NCBI GenBank assembly: GCA_019155205.2
Contig: JAHNZQ020003148.1
Location: forward strand, 930,817-994,816
Direction of reading: 5' to 3'
Source: Gracilaria vermiculophylla
Lineage: Eukaryota; Rhodophyta; Florideophyceae; Gracilariales; Gracilariaceae
Length of the DNA stretch: 64,000 nucleotides
Part shown: positions 11,543 through 22,773 of the stretch, in pieces
How positions within the stretch are numbered: the first letter of the stretch is position 1
Layout of the letters: every line of letters begins with the position of its first letter
Position numbers and translations under genes: made by a program
The notes under the pieces: model-generated
What the model saw: only the letters and a program-made list of their open reading frames with translations
Told to the model about the DNA's origin: nothing
Databases searched by the model: none

Positions 11543-11854
11543 GCATAACTCGTGTGCTTTTCTTGAGTCAATAGACAGTAGCCGTTGCCACTTCAGGTGA
11601 AAATGTACTTGTATAATAAAGGGCAATAATCTTATCGTAAAAAGCAACGTATTCGCTTATTCGCTACTTTCATATCTTGTCATTGAACAACTCAGCAATT
11701 TTACAAATGTCTGACACATAGTACTACAATCCGTTAGTCGTTCTCACATAGAATAGAAGAGAAAGTAAGTTGCTCACGAAACTCGAGTTGCATGCCCAAT
11801 AAATGCTATGCGATGGTCCATGAAACCACGATGCATGTCCGTCTTGAGTACATG
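11543..11854. other. Convergent 3' flanks of GLDC and GDH
   Basis: AT-rich 312-bp gap between two convergent genes. It holds the GLDC poly(A) signal and, by position, the GDH 3' UTR. No other feature seen. Confidence 0.5.
11614..11621 (+). terminator. Poly(A) signal of GLDC
   Basis: AATAAA about 70-80 bases after the GLDC stop codon, in tgtataataaagggc. Confidence 0.5.
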
Positions 11855-13654
11855 TTACGGCCAATTGCCGGCTCTATAATAATGCTCGGCAATTGACTCT
11901 AGTGCTTTGATGTAAGCAGCGTCACGCAAGGGGCAGTTTTTCTCGTCGGCGATATTAACGACCTGTGCGCAGGCTGCGATCATCGTATCTTCCAATCCTG
12001 AACGCACGTGGGTTTCCTCATCTGCACCAGCGATGACGTTACTCTTTTGCTGGTTGGAAAGCTTAATACCGTTGCTTTCGAGCACGTCTACTAGATGTCG
12101 ACCGTGACTTTCCTCAAACCTCTTTGTCAGGCGACCGAGACGCATGCCGGTCATGTTCTTGGTCCATTCCACGTATGAGCACATGACACCCATGCTGTTT
12201 GCAAGCAAGTCCGGGATAATCACAACGTTGCCCCTTTCGTTGAGAATCTCGTCAGCTTCTGCCGTCACGGGCCCGTTGGCTGCCTCCGCTATGATGCTAG
12301 CTTGAACCATGTCGACATTGTTGCCGTTGATCACGTTTTCCAAAGCTGCTGGAACAAGCACATCACATTCAATGGCGCAGCATAGATCGGTATCAGGGAT
12401 GACCCTGTATGTTGGGCTACCTTCATTGGTGAAGCCGTCGATCGTAGCATGAGTATCCATGTGCTGTTTCAATGCCGGAATAGAAATGCCCTTTTCATTA
12501 TCATAAAGAATGCCGTCCCTTTCGCCAATGGCAACAATCTTACCGCCGTCCTCGTGGATGAACTTTGCGCTCCAATATCCAACGTTTCCAAAACCTTGAA
12601 TGACAAAAGTTTTCCCCGCAATGCCAGGTGAGGTTAGACCAGATCTTTTCAAAACGGACTTGTGGTCCAGCATGGAACGAATGGCAAAGAAAACACCAAG
12701 ACCTGTAGCGCTTTCGCGACCGCGAATGCCTCCGTGTCCAACGGGCTTGCCTGTCACGCATCCCGCAGTGAACATGTGCCCCGGGTTGAGTTGAGAAAAG
12801 GTATCGCGAATCCAACTGTTCAACAGCATGAATACAAAAAAGTTGTGTGAGTAGGCTATGTGCAGAGCAAAACAGCAAACGCTGGCGCAAGGCACGCAAG
12901 GAAGCACTCACCTCATCTCTTGTGCACCAGTTCCGTAGTCAGGCGCAGGGACTGCAATGACGAAAAAGCGGGAACGGGGAGCATGGGTCAGACGTTGCAT
13001 TGGCGATCATGGGACCCCGAGCGAACGAGGTTGCGGAGCGGGAAGGGGCGAGACGCATGCGCACATACCGTCTTTTCCACTGCCGATGAGATTCCTGGCA
13101 TGTAGTTCGTGGGTGAAACGCCTGGTGACGCGCTGCAGCTCGTCGGTAGAGTATTCCCTACGATCGATGCATACACCGCCTTTAGCGCCGCCGAAGGGGA
13201 CCTCGACGAGAGCGCATTTGAGGGTCATGAGGGCGGCCAAGGCCTTGACCTCCTGCAGGTTGACGTCGGGCGCGTAGCGAATACCACCCTTTGTGGGTAG
13301 CACATGGGTGGAATGCTGTGCTCTGTAGCCGGTAAGAACCTCGACAGAACCGTCGTCGCGCCGAAGCGGAAATTTGAACTCGACGACAGAGTTGCAGGCG
13401 CGGATGACGTTCATCATGCCCGACTCGATTTGGGTGCGGGCTGCGGCACGGGTGAAAAAGTGGTTGACGGAATCCAGGAATGTGGGGGCGTCGACGCCGG
13501 GCTCAGGGACGGTGACGACGGCCGGCATTGCTTCCTGCGAGGGGCGCGATGTCTTGGTGTAGCGAACGCGCAGCGAAGGCGGGGTGAACGAGGCCACACG
13601 GGGCGCCAGAGCTGGTGCGGAACGGCGCACGAGCGCCAGGAAGCGATGCGACAT
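11855..13654 (-). CDS. GDH: Glutamate dehydrogenase, three exons
   Basis: The protein oxidatively deaminates glutamate to 2-oxoglutarate, or the reverse. Three exons were assigned by reading frame and splice signals: 13654-13069, 12951-12912 and 12815-11855, joined as 528 residues. Intron 1 is 117 nt (GTATGT...GCAG) and intron 2 is 96 nt (GTGAGT...ACAG). The 40-nt middle exon restores the conserved V-P-A-P-D-Y-G-T-G motif, and its junction with exon 3 restores E-M-S-W-I-R-D. The dimerisation and catalytic domain shows K-G-G-I-R-Y-A-P and P-F-G-G-A-K-G-G; the nucleotide-binding domain shows G-F-G-N-V-G. The first ~30 residues are basic and Ala-rich, suggesting mitochondrial or plastid import. 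Start ATG at 13654. Confidence 0.93.
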
Positions 13655-14976
13655 GGCGGCAGTGCCGTCGGTGGGCGCAGCGGGGGGGGAGGGGGGGGGG
13701 GATGAGCGGAGGCAACGGGTCGGGGGGTGACGGACGGGAGGCACGGCAGACGTGGAGGGTCGGGGCGACGAGGGGGTGCGACCTGAACTTATACAGTGGG
13801 ACGATAGGCTTCCACTACACAAGCGGCGTGACGAAAAAGCGCGGGGAGAAACGGGGATTGGCAGCTTCCATCGAAGGGTACGCATACCGACGGCCCACGG
13901 CTAATCGGGGATGGTGTCGGGCTGACATGAGAGCGGCACGTCGCGGGAGGCTGTTTGGGCAGAAAGGATATTTGTGTCAGGCTATGCGCGGACGGCAACG
14001 TCGCGTGGGGGGGAGGGGTTGGCGGGGGGGTGGGGAAGCCAACGGCGCGCGTGGGCGCGCGGGCGCGTGGGTCGGGGCAGTGGAAAGTGCGCCGTCGCGC
14101 GGCTTTGGCTGGGTAACGGTGATGACGTGGCGGGCGCGCTGCGCGGCGGCGGGGACTGAGTCGGCGGCGCGCGGGCGCGCGGATGACGGGGACTTGGGGG
14201 TGACGGGCGCGGCGCTCGCGGGCGACGCTTCCACCGCGGGCGCATGGCGGCGGCGGGGGGCGGCGTGCAGTGCATGCTGCGCAGTGAGCACCGCGCGGCG
14301 CCAAGCGCCGCCGTTGCGCGCGTCAGCGCACTGCCGACGGGCGGCAATGCGCAGCGCCAGTCCGTTGACGGACTGGCAACACTGCGCCGCCAGCGCGCGC
14401 GCCGGCGATGCCGCGGCAGTGGAATGCGCGCCGCCGCGCGGGTGCGCGCCACTCACACGTCGCTGCACCGCGACACGAAAGCGCGCCGCCGCCGCGTAGA
14501 AACGCACCGGCCGCAATGGAAGCTGCTCCGCTACGAGCCCGCCGACGGCCGCCGCCGAGAGAGCCGCCGACCGGCACGCTCCCCCCCACCGTCACATCCG
14601 CCGTAAGCCACCGCGCCGGCGTTGGCCGCCGAGGTGGAACGTGCCATCGTGTGAATGTTGCTTAGCTTTCAACGTTTTCCCGCGTCCGTGCCGCCTCCAC
14701 GTGCACACGCAGTTCCCACGCGTCCACCTGTTGCCGACGTGAACGCCAGTACTGCATCTCCAAGTGCTTCATCGTCATTGGCGCTGCCGCCGCTGCCTCC
14801 GCTGCCGCCGTTGCCGCCGCTGCCGCCGTCGTGCCTCGCCGCCCCTGTGGGTCGGCGCGCTCCGTCCCCATCGCTACCGCTACTTGCGTCGCCGCCTTCC
14901 ATTGTGCACACGCCAGCTCCTACCGTTCGTAACCGCCCCATCCTCGTTCGCTCCGCACCGCTTCTTCTACAGCGTC
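13655..14976. promoter_or_regulatory. GC-rich divergent intergenic region between GDH and eS30
   Basis: About 1.3 kb of very GC- and CpG-rich DNA between divergent genes. Long overlapping open frames occur on both strands but have only Ala/Arg/Pro-rich composition and no motif, so they are treated as composition artefacts. An imperfect GCCGCTGCCGCCGTT-type repeat lies near 14780-14835. The last ~50 bases before the eS30 start are pyrimidine-rich, as is usual for ribosomal protein genes. Confidence 0.45.
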
Positions 14977-15256
14977 ATGGGTAAGTGCGCCACACCCCGC
15001 TTCCACCCTCTCGCCGATCCCGCTCACACTCCCATTTCTGACCCGCCTTCGTCGTACGTTCCCCTCCAAAGGAAAGGTTCATGGATCGCTCGCCCGTGCC
15101 GGTAAGGTGCGCGGCCAGACACCAAAGGTCGCCAAGCAAGAAAAGCCCAAGAAACCGCGCGGTCGCGCAATCATGCGCTTGAAGTACAACCGCCGATACG
15201 TCAATGCCGTCGTCGGTCCGGGAAGGAAACGCGGCCCCAACTCCTCGTCCAAGTAA
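14977..15256 (+). CDS. RPS30: 40S ribosomal protein eS30
   Basis: A complete 62-residue eS30, a small basic protein of the 40S subunit, encoded by two exons: 14977-14980 and 15072-15256. The first exon is only four bases (ATGG). The 91-nt intron starts GTAAGT and ends AAAG, and splicing gives [14 protein letters not shown]. The conserved K-V-R-G-Q-T-P-K-V and the basic end [10 protein letters not shown] follow. The protein begins directly with eS30 sequence: there is no ubiquitin-like FUBI domain as in animal FAU genes, agreeing with the unfused plant and yeast form. Stop TAA. Confidence 0.93.
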
Positions 15257-16567
15257 TCCCTGCCGCCGCTACTGCCCCCCACGGACCCCCCTGCTGCCGC
15301 GCGCGCAGCCCCTCTTCATCAGCGTGCCCCCGACTACCTTGCTCGCGCTCACCGACTTTAGTAACCACTGTTTCTGCCAATCGCACCAGCCCCATCGTAC
15401 GCCGTGCACGCGCCGCGGTTACCTGCTGCTAGTTCGTGCGTCAGCCGCCATGCTGAGCACGTCTCCATGTGCTGCCTGATTGCGATCTGTTCACCCGCGT
15501 GCCCGTGTGCAGCGCCCTGTCGCGCTCGTTGTGCCATTTAAAGAGACCCTGTGGTAAAGGATTGCAGCAGCGTTCGTGTCTCTTTCTTACTTTTGCTCCC
15601 CATACAACTCCTGCTCCACATGCGCCGCAGCTTCCCACTTGAAATTCGTTTCAGTCCTCGACTTAAGCATTTTTAAGTCGCACTGTTTTACACGGTGTGA
15701 TGCGATGTGTGTTTCCGTGCAGCGTCCTTACATGTGCTTCGCCGAAGGAAACTGACTCGTCAGCTCTCTATGACAATGCCTTACTTCAACCGCCCGCCGT
15801 CAATGACGCACATGACTACATCTCCGAGTGTTTTCGTCTCCGCTGTGCCGATAAGCCGAGGCGAAGCACCTCTACTTTCAAATAGTCTTGCATTTGGGCA
15901 ATCCCGCGGGCATCGGCGAGAAATGCACTCATCGACACATTCTCCATCTCTCAACACAAACTCCATGTCCTTATGCCCAAAGCCCCTCGAACGCCTTGCA
16001 AGATACCTTTACACGGATGGCACCGATGAACTTTACTTTTATAGTGCAATAATCTGAAAAGCATTAGAGAGGCTTACTTAAGTACAGCCACTTTCCATAG
16101 AGCTGCGTTCATGATCAATTGCGTATAACCTTTGATTCTTATAGTGCGTGATTAGGTCTTGCCTATATATAAAGTCGTATGCAAACAGTTATCGGTGGAT
16201 CGAATTGATGCTGTCGCGCTCTTTCACGAGCACAAGCAAAAGTTAGATGCTCACAAAACCTGGCTAAAATCTTAGCCAAAGCCCACGAAGAGTGTTACCC
16301 GTGTAGTTCCGATAGCAGAACACGGACATTCATCACAGCCCCGTGGATAATGTCTTGTGGCGGGTTAGAACAAGTTAGGGATCAAGTTAGCTTTCAAATA
16401 AAAAAAAGCACAAGTTGGAAGAGCTGACCCCGCGTGTCAGGAGGAGGCGGTTGCTTGCCGTTGTGGTCTGGTACAATCCAGAGGCTAAACACGCTCCCAA
16501 CCTTCAAACCTCGCCATCAAGTGTGATAGATGCGCGACTTTTGTCGTCGCACTGTATCACTGGTTCT
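15257..16567. other. Intergenic region between eS30 and MYST genes
   Basis: About 1.3 kb turning from GC-rich to AT-rich. No convincing coding region. It holds the 3' UTR of eS30 and, near its end, that of the convergent MYST gene. Confidence 0.45.
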
Positions 16568-16614
16568 ATTCCAATAAGAAACAAGTCTTGAGCATAACTG
16601 TTTCCTATTGGAAT
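16568..16614. terminator. Stem-loop downstream of the MYST gene
   Basis: 15-base arms at 16568-16582 and 16600-16614 are reverse complements with one mismatch, enclosing a 17-nt loop. It lies ~130-175 nt past the MYST stop codon, in the expected 3' UTR. It may be an RNA structure or a small inverted-repeat relic; function is not shown by sequence. Confidence 0.4.
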
Positions 16615-16742
16615 CAAAAGTGTGCCCAACACACTCCCACTCAAGCACCTGAGACAGCCCAGGCAGCTCAGGGTAATCCCATATCCGACCATCAACTATA
16701 ACATTCATATAACACATAATATGGAGAAAACACATTCCCATG

Positions 16743-18737
16743 TCAGTCGTCGGACGACTGAGACGCAATGTACACGATTTCTGCTTCTTGCTTTGGGGCG
16801 GCATACCCAGAACGTGGGGAAACACGCCGGCCGCCTACGAGCATGAAATCAGTGGGCAAAGTTTGCTCGTCGCGACGTGTTATGTGTTTCAACTTGCCAT
16901 TCCTTGTAGAGCCATTCTGTGTAATACCATTATGGGCCTTGCGAGATTTGGAAATTCCGTTGCACAGCTTACGCGATGCGGTGGAATGAGGAGATTTTCT
17001 TTTCAGCATTGGTGTGGTCATGTTGACCAATTGATGACACACCGAATCGTAATCCATTTTCAACTCTTCCGCAAGCGCATGAATATACTTCTTCAGATCT
17101 AGGGATCTGCTGCACACATCCATAGCGGCAAACACGCGTTCCGGCGTATGGGTTTGTATAAACATACTTAGCCGTTGTGTTTGAGATCTGTTGAACTCTT
17201 TAAGAGACGTGGAAGTGCCAGAAGAGTTGAAGCTTGGGGTGCGTTGGCCGACAGGAGGGGTCCCCTCTAAACTTGGTGTGTCCAGCACTAGTGTCGTTAC
17301 CTCCTTTTGTTTTGGTGTTTTCGGTCTCTTCGGTCTCGTGCAGGATGTCTGCTTTGAAACCGGTGTGCGAATTGGTGATGATGAGGTCTTTGACGCATAT
17401 ACGCTCTGGCGCAGTCTCTTGGGGTGGAAGGGCAGTCGCCCCTGTTTGGCGCCCTTCTCCACAAGTTCATCGGATATGCGACTGCTATCCGCAAAATGTT
17501 CCCCTTTCCACAAGGAATACATGTTGGTATCCTTCAAAGTTAGAACTACATCGTCACTTTGAATTCCTGTTGCCTGCGATATTTCTTCGACGCTGATTTT
17601 CGCACATATGGTGGACCTTTCATTGCGGTTTGTCAAAAAGCTAACTACGGCATGTCTCCAATAGCTCCGATAGCTGAGTTGACCAAGATCGGATAAAGGA
17701 TGCTCTGGTCCAGCCGTTTTGCCCTCCCTCTTGGTAAGCTCATAACTGAATGCAATGAGGAACTTTCCAATACCCTTCTTCTGGTGTGGCGGCAACGTTA
17801 AAATGCAGGCTACGTTGAACTCGGACTGTATTGTTGGGTGCTCCTTGGAGAAAAACCCGGCTAACTCGCCCTTGTGAGTGATAACATAGAACAAGAAGGG
17901 CGTAACATCGCAGAACAATGTCTTATGGTCAAGAAAAAGTTTAGCAAGCAAGCAGAGCGTTTGACAGTAGCGCATACTGACTATGGGATCTATTTCGTAT
18001 ACGGAAACGTGATGGGCCTTGTCTTGGTATAACAGGGAGCCTGGGGGTGTTTTCCACGTGCAAACGGAAAGATGTTGGAGGAGATGTTGTTTTTTGAAGA
18101 CATAGTGCAAGCACTTGTCACACACGTATAGTTTGTGGGCGCTGTCAGGGAGTGGAAAAGGAGAATAGTACCAGGCGTCAATGGAATAGGGCCAGAGCAG
18201 GACTTTAGAAATGTTCTTGACCTTGACTTGGTTGAGCTGCTCGCGGCGCATCTGAGCAAGATCATGGAGGTACAGGTCTTCGGAGATGGGGTTGGAAGCG
18301 GCCTTTGCGCGTCTGCGGGCCCTTGTGAGCTTGACCTCAGGTTCGGAGATAGAATCCGCGGTGCTTTCCTGTGTAACGGTGTGCACTTGCGCGGGGGTAG
18401 CGCGAACAAGCTCTTGGGCACGAGCCCATCGGTCCAAGCGCTTATCCAGGCCGACGAAGGAGATGTAAACGAGGCCGCGCGCGACGGGGTGGGGGGGCAC
18501 GATGGAGACGGGCTTGGGGGGAAGCCAGAGGGGGGGCGGGGCGTTGAGGTCGATGGGAAGAACGGCTGGCTGGAGGGGCGCATTCGCACAGGTAGCGGCG
18601 GCCTGCTTGTACTCATGATTGAGCTGCACGACGCGCGCAAGCACGGAGCGGGTTGACGGCGGGCGCGGTGAGGCGTGCAAGGGCGCCACGACGTAGTCGC
18701 CGACCTGCAGCGGCGCCGGGGCGAGCTCACGTGACAT
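16743..18737 (-). CDS. ESA1: MYST-family histone acetyltransferase (ESA1/TIP60-like)
   Basis: A 664-residue lysine acetyltransferase of the MYST family, which modifies histone H4/H2A and other nuclear proteins, usually in NuA4-type complexes. Order of elements: a chromo-barrel/Tudor-knot region (about residues 10-110, with Y-I-S-F-V-G-L-D-K-R-L-D-R-W); the C2HC zinc finger (Cys206, Cys209, His222, Cys226); the catalytic core with the autoacetylated-site region, Cys311 in A-C-I-L-T-L-P-P; the acetyl-CoA loop Q-K-K-G-I-G-K (319-325); and Glu345 in G-P-E-H-P-L-S-D-L-G as general base. An unusual ~240-residue basic, Ser/Thr-rich tail follows the HAT domain and has no recognised domain. Start ATG at 18737; no intron. 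It is divergent to HemW with 265 bp between starts. Confidence 0.92.
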   Translation of the reverse strand: MSRELAPAPLQVGDYVVAPLHASPRPPSTRSVLARVVQLNHEYKQAAATCANAPLQPAVLPIDLNAPPPLWLPPKPVSIVPPHPVARGLVYISFVGLDKRLDRWARAQELVRATPAQVHTVTQESTADSISEPEVKLTRARRRAKAASNPISEDLYLHDLAQMRREQLNQVKVKNISKVLLWPYSIDAWYYSPFPLPDSAHKLYVCDKCLHYVFKKQHLLQHLSVCTWKTPPGSLLYQDKAHHVSVYEIDPIVSMRYCQTLCLLAKLFLDHKTLFCDVTPFLFYVITHKGELAGFFSKEHPTIQSEFNVACILTLPPHQKKGIGKFLIAFSYELTKREGKTAGPEHPLSDLGQLSYRSYWRHAVVSFLTNRNERSTICAKISVEEISQATGIQSDDVVLTLKDTNMYSLWKGEHFADSSRISDELVEKGAKQGRLPFHPKRLRQSVYASKTSSSPIRTPVSKQTSCTRPKRPKTPKQKEVTTLVLDTPSLEGTPPVGQRTPSFNSSGTSTSLKEFNRSQTQRLSMFIQTHTPERVFAAMDVCSRSLDLKKYIHALAEELKMDYDSVCHQLVNMTTPMLKRKSPHSTASRKLCNGISKSRKAHNGITQNGSTRNGKLKHITRRDEQTLPTDFMLVGGRRVSPRSGYAAPKQEAEIVYIASQSSDD

Positions 18738-19002
18738 TGTTCGCGACGGCGGCGCTCAGGGCGGCGAGGGGATGGCAGCGAAGCGTCTTCGACGCATGGT
18801 GGGGCGCGTGCACCAGGCGCAATCGCGCATACATTGTGCGCGTCGCGCGCGCGCTTGTGCGCCCTCTTCAAGATCGCGCTGCAAGCAGCTGTCAGCCCAC
18901 CGAGCGCGCCGCAACGGCTGACGTGGCACTGCGTTGTGATCGCCGCACCATTGTTTCGCCCCGTCGCTCCTCGCGGAGCTCGAGCGGCCTCCCGCGCGCC
19001 CC
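18738..19002. promoter_or_regulatory. Short bidirectional promoter, MYST / HemW
   Basis: Only 265 bp separate the two divergent start codons. The stretch is very GC-rich with no TATA box, and both genes must draw their promoters from it. Confidence 0.5.
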
Positions 19003-20352
19003 ATGGTGCGCCCGCCGACGTCCTTCGTGCCGCCCGCCCCCCCCTCATCGCTATACATCCACCTCCCGTTCTGTTTGCAGCGCTGCGCGTACTGCGCCTT
19101 CCCCGTCATCGTCACGCCAGAGCGCCCCGCTGCCCAACCCCCGCCGCTGCACCTCCACTACGTGCAGTTACTGCAGCGCGAGGTCTCCGCCTTCTTCCGT
19201 CTGTATCGCCGCCCGCTCGCCCCCTTGAAAACGCTGTATCTCGGCGGCGGCACGCCCTCCCTGCTGCACCCGCACCTGCTTCACTCCCTTCTGCACACCC
19301 TCCGCAAACATGTGCCCTTCTCGCCGCACCTCGAGTTCACCTGCGAGATGGACCCCGGCACCTTTTCTCTGCAACAAGCGCGCCAATTCGCTGACGCTGG
19401 CGTTAACCGTGCCTCGGTCGGCGCCCAGACCTTCGACGCCCAGCTGCTCAAGCTTACGCGCCGCCTGCACTCCCCGTCTGACATAGCCACCGCCGTCTCC
19501 GCGCTGCGCCGCGCCTCTATCTCCAACGTGTCCCTTGACCTCATTGCCGCCTTGCCGCACCAGACCGAACATACCTGGCGCTCATCTCTCAACGAAGCCC
19601 TTGCGCTTGATCCGCAACACATCTCAGTCTATGACCTCACTCTCGAACCCGGAACCCCATTTGCACGCTCATACTCGCCCGGTGTTCACCCCTTACCGCA
19701 CGAAAACGTCTCCGCCCGAATGCTTACTGATGCGTTTCAAACTCTCTCGCGCGCGGGCTATCACCACTACGAGGTTAGTAACTTTGCCAGGCGCGACCAT
19801 AACCGTGATTTTCGCTCTCACCACAACCTTGCGTACTGGAAGAATCAGTCATTCTTTGCCTTTGGGTTGGGAGCTACTAGTCTCGTCGATCGCGTCCGAT
19901 TTGCAAGGCCCCGCCTTCTACGCCAGTACCAAGAGTACGTGAATCGGCTTGACAGTTTTACTGGTCAACCATCCGATCTTGATGACCCTCAGTTGCTAAG
20001 ACACGCCGCGTTTCCAGGTGCCCGCGTACAGACTCAAGTCGAATGCCTTGAAGACTACCTCATCAACAGATTCCGATTGATGTCTGACGGTGTCAACATG
20101 AAGCAGCTGCGCGCCGCTTTCGGACCTGACGCCGAACACAGACTCCGAGATGCAGCGGAACAATGCAGCCATCTCATTGATGAAGGCCTGCTGTTCATGC
20201 AAAGCTGCGATGCGGAGGGAGATATACTTCGCCTAACTGAGAAAGGTGCATTGGTCGAGAATTCCATTGTAGCTGATTTGTTATGGCACGCGATATGGAA
20301 GCATGTGGAGCCGGGCCATGCGGAAGCCCACGACACCGAACGGCAATCCTAA
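19003..20352 (+). CDS. HEMW: HemW-type radical SAM protein (heme chaperone; coproporphyrinogen dehydrogenase-like)
   Basis: A 449-residue radical SAM protein of the HemN/HemW group. Bacterial HemW binds and inserts heme, while related HemN oxidises coproporphyrinogen III. The 4Fe-4S motif C-L-Q-R-C-A-Y-C (Cys24, Cys28, Cys31) sits right at the N-terminus, as in HemW, following I-H-L-P-F-C. The glycine-rich G-G-G-T-P-S and the E-M-D-P-G-T strand of the radical SAM barrel follow. The Y-E-V-S-N-F-A-R and H-N-x-A-Y-W motifs and a C-terminal winged-helix-like part complete the family pattern. The early CxxxCxxC leaves little room for a cleavable targeting peptide, so the compartment is uncertain. 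HemW identity is preferred over HemN by the N-terminus and length. Confidence 0.88.
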   Translation: MVRPPTSFVPPAPPSSLYIHLPFCLQRCAYCAFPVIVTPERPAAQPPPLHLHYVQLLQREVSAFFRLYRRPLAPLKTLYLGGGTPSLLHPHLLHSLLHTLRKHVPFSPHLEFTCEMDPGTFSLQQARQFADAGVNRASVGAQTFDAQLLKLTRRLHSPSDIATAVSALRRASISNVSLDLIAALPHQTEHTWRSSLNEALALDPQHISVYDLTLEPGTPFARSYSPGVHPLPHENVSARMLTDAFQTLSRAGYHHYEVSNFARRDHNRDFRSHHNLAYWKNQSFFAFGLGATSLVDRVRFARPRLLRQYQEYVNRLDSFTGQPSDLDDPQLLRHAAFPGARVQTQVECLEDYLINRFRLMSDGVNMKQLRAAFGPDAEHRLRDAAEQCSHLIDEGLLFMQSCDAEGDILRLTEKGALVENSIVADLLWHAIWKHVEPGHAEAHDTERQS

Positions 20353-20844
20353 CCCTTCGCGATGCTCAACCCTGTTATTGCATTTCCTATAGTTTGTAGT
20401 TTATAGCAGGCCACCCTCGTAGCGGACCCAAACTTAAAAAAGCAGACAGTGCCTCTGACGGAAAATGAAACTGTTCGCGCCGTGAACTGTGCCACTTTGA
20501 TGCCATTCGTACCCCCTTATACCGTCATGCAGAATATTTTTCATCGGCGTGCAATTATCTTGCCATGAGTAGGGGTCACTGATGTTTTCAATTAGAAAGA
20601 AGACACTGAGCCCAGAAATTCACGACAGGTTCGTATCTAAGGCCGCGCTCCAAATTGGCACATTTCACATGTACATGCGTCGAATTCACTGTTGATGTCA
20701 AACATGCCAAATGGTTTTCCAGAATGAGGCAAGCTACTAGGTTCGTCTTGCAATAATCAGTTTTCTCTTCGTTTCCGTGCTGGTTACTATCTTTGCATGC
20801 GTAGACAGATTCTTTTTCCCAGCATCTCCGGCTATTTCTCTACC
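20353..20844. other. Intergenic, nothing recognised
   Basis: About 490 bp of mixed composition. It probably holds the HemW 3' UTR and the promoter of the next gene. An upstream in-frame ATG at 20797 could extend that gene by 16 residues. Confidence 0.4.
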
Positions 20845-22337
20845 ATGAGACTCCACACCTGCATTTCACAATGTGCGCGGAGAGGCAGCTGTTTCGTTTT
20901 GATTCTTCTTGCGAGCTTTTTCTTTACACTCTTGGTTTCTTCGAATGCCCATTTGCACCATGTGGATCATACAGGTAAGATCGTCCTCATTTAAGAAGCC
21001 AATACTCACAAGCATCAGGAATGAGAAAAGTTGCTGACCAAGTTCTTTCTCTTCCCTGATATGAGGCAGACCAAGAAATTGATGCCATGACTCTGGACGA
21101 TCTACTCCACACTGAGCGAGACCTCCGGCAACAGAATGCAGCAGTGGATAAACATGTCGTGTCTCTCAAAGGCCGTATTGAGAAGCTTCGTTTCAAGCAA
21201 GAACGTCTGGAGGACCAGAAGCAAAAGGTAGGCGAAGCAAAGAGCTGGGAAGCTAGGCAGAAGCAAGCACACATCAAAGAACTGCAACGAGCCAAAGCAG
21301 AAATGGAAGCAAAAAGGCAACAGATAGTTATCCTAAGTGAGCAGGCTGAAAAGCTCCGCATCAATATCCATGAGATGCAAGACAAGTACAAATCTTTGAA
21401 TAGAAAGAGACTGGAGCTTCAAGATAAGTACCTTCATCCTTCTCTTCGTGAACTGGTTGTCACTGAAGCTGCCAGAGGTGGGGCCGTGCCCGAACACCTG
21501 ATCAACAAGACCGTGGATGAAATCATTCCTGATATTCAAAGCAGCTTAAGAGGAATCTTAAACGTTGAGAATCAGCTTCATCATGCCTCGCCGTTAGCAG
21601 GTGTATTCACTGTCTTTTGCATATATGCACTCGCTGTTTCTCTCGTTTTCACATGCATGAGGTACATTATGATTGCCCAACGTATTATGACTTTACGTCG
21701 GATGTTGTTTATGGCCGACATGAGTATTCTGTTTGTTTGGTTTCTTATCTGTGTTTGTTATGCAGCCATTCTGATTGATCCTCTGGAGGCCATGGCGCGG
21801 GAGCATGGCTCTATGACAATGGTCGTTCAGATTCTCATCATGGCTGGCCTAGTTGGTAATGTTATCTTAAGATGCTTTGCTCTATGCTCCTATGCCGATA
21901 GCAAGGGTTTCATGGAATTGTTTTTCGTCGTTTTTGTTGCCCAGCACTACTATCAAGCGGTATGGGTGACGATTGTGTTGGATGAACCTGTTAAAGCCAG
22001 TCTATGGTCGTACTTGGGTTATGCGTCTATAAACGCATCCCTCGCAGTGTATCGTGCACGCTCTTTCTCTCGCGCAATGCAGACGGCGCAGGCTGAATTC
22101 TGTGGTACAACAGCTGGTAAATGGGAGAGCAGCTGGCTCAAGTCTCGCGTTGAAAACGTTATCGACTATCTTGAGGACTTGTTTACGCATGGGATTCCAT
22201 CTGAGGAAGCAGACGTTGAAGATCTGTGCGAAGAGCAGCGTCACAGCAGCAGGACTAGGCATGGCAGACAAGGCCGTAAAGAGTTGATACATGTTGGAGT
22301 CAAGTCTTATTCGCGGCCAAGAGATCCGAGGGCGTAA
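20845..22337 (+). CDS. Signal-peptide, coiled-coil, four-TM protein of unknown function
   Basis: Two exons, 20845-20974 and 21070-22337, joined across a 95-nt intron (GTAAGA...GCAG) give 465 residues. Exon 1 encodes a strong signal peptide or signal anchor (L-I-L-L-A-S-F-F-F-T-L-L-V core). A long charged coiled coil with heptad-like E/K/Q/L pattern follows (roughly residues 50-150), then about four hydrophobic membrane segments (around residues 195, 235, 275 and 310) and a soluble acidic-basic C-terminal tail. I do not recognise the family. The topology suggests an ER/secretory-pathway membrane protein with a lumenal coiled coil. ATG at 20845 (taccATGaga) is preferred over the weaker-context ATG at 20797. 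AATAAA lies just after the stop, near 22376. Confidence 0.75.
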
Positions 22338-22773
22338 GTTGTCTCGTAAGGAGGCATGGAGCACACCGCAAAGTATAATAAACATTTTTGAGTTGTGAGG
22401 GGCATCTTGATCTTCAATGTGTATTGCCGATCCTTACTGGGAAGCCGAAAACAGCTGTTCTGTCCATTGGTCTCCTCTCTAGGGAACGTCAAAGGCATGA
22501 ACGGCGACAGATCGCCATTTCCATCATGGGCTTGCCTTTTCGCTCATGTGGGGTTTTGCAAATTACCCGTTCGTGGTTTATCGAATTATTGACAACTGAA
22601 AAGGAAAAACCCCCGGCGCTTCTCTTTATATGAGATCAGCCGTCGCACTGTTCTGGTTTGTGTAAGACGTTCACATTCGCAAGAAGTATGTGGATTTCGA
22701 AAACCTTCATCCCAAACCGCGGTATAATAGTTAATTCAGGTTCCTTAGCTTCGTAGATATCGCCAATACATAT
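22338..22773. other. Intergenic between membrane protein gene and retroelement remnant
   Basis: Contains the AATAAA of the upstream gene near 22376-22381. No gene is supported. The upstream end of the retroelement remnant is undefined and may lie here. Confidence 0.35.

Noticed and set aside
13615..14499. Long frames on both strands between GDH and eS30
   Set aside because: Low-complexity, CpG-rich promoter DNA; no motif and mutually overlapping.
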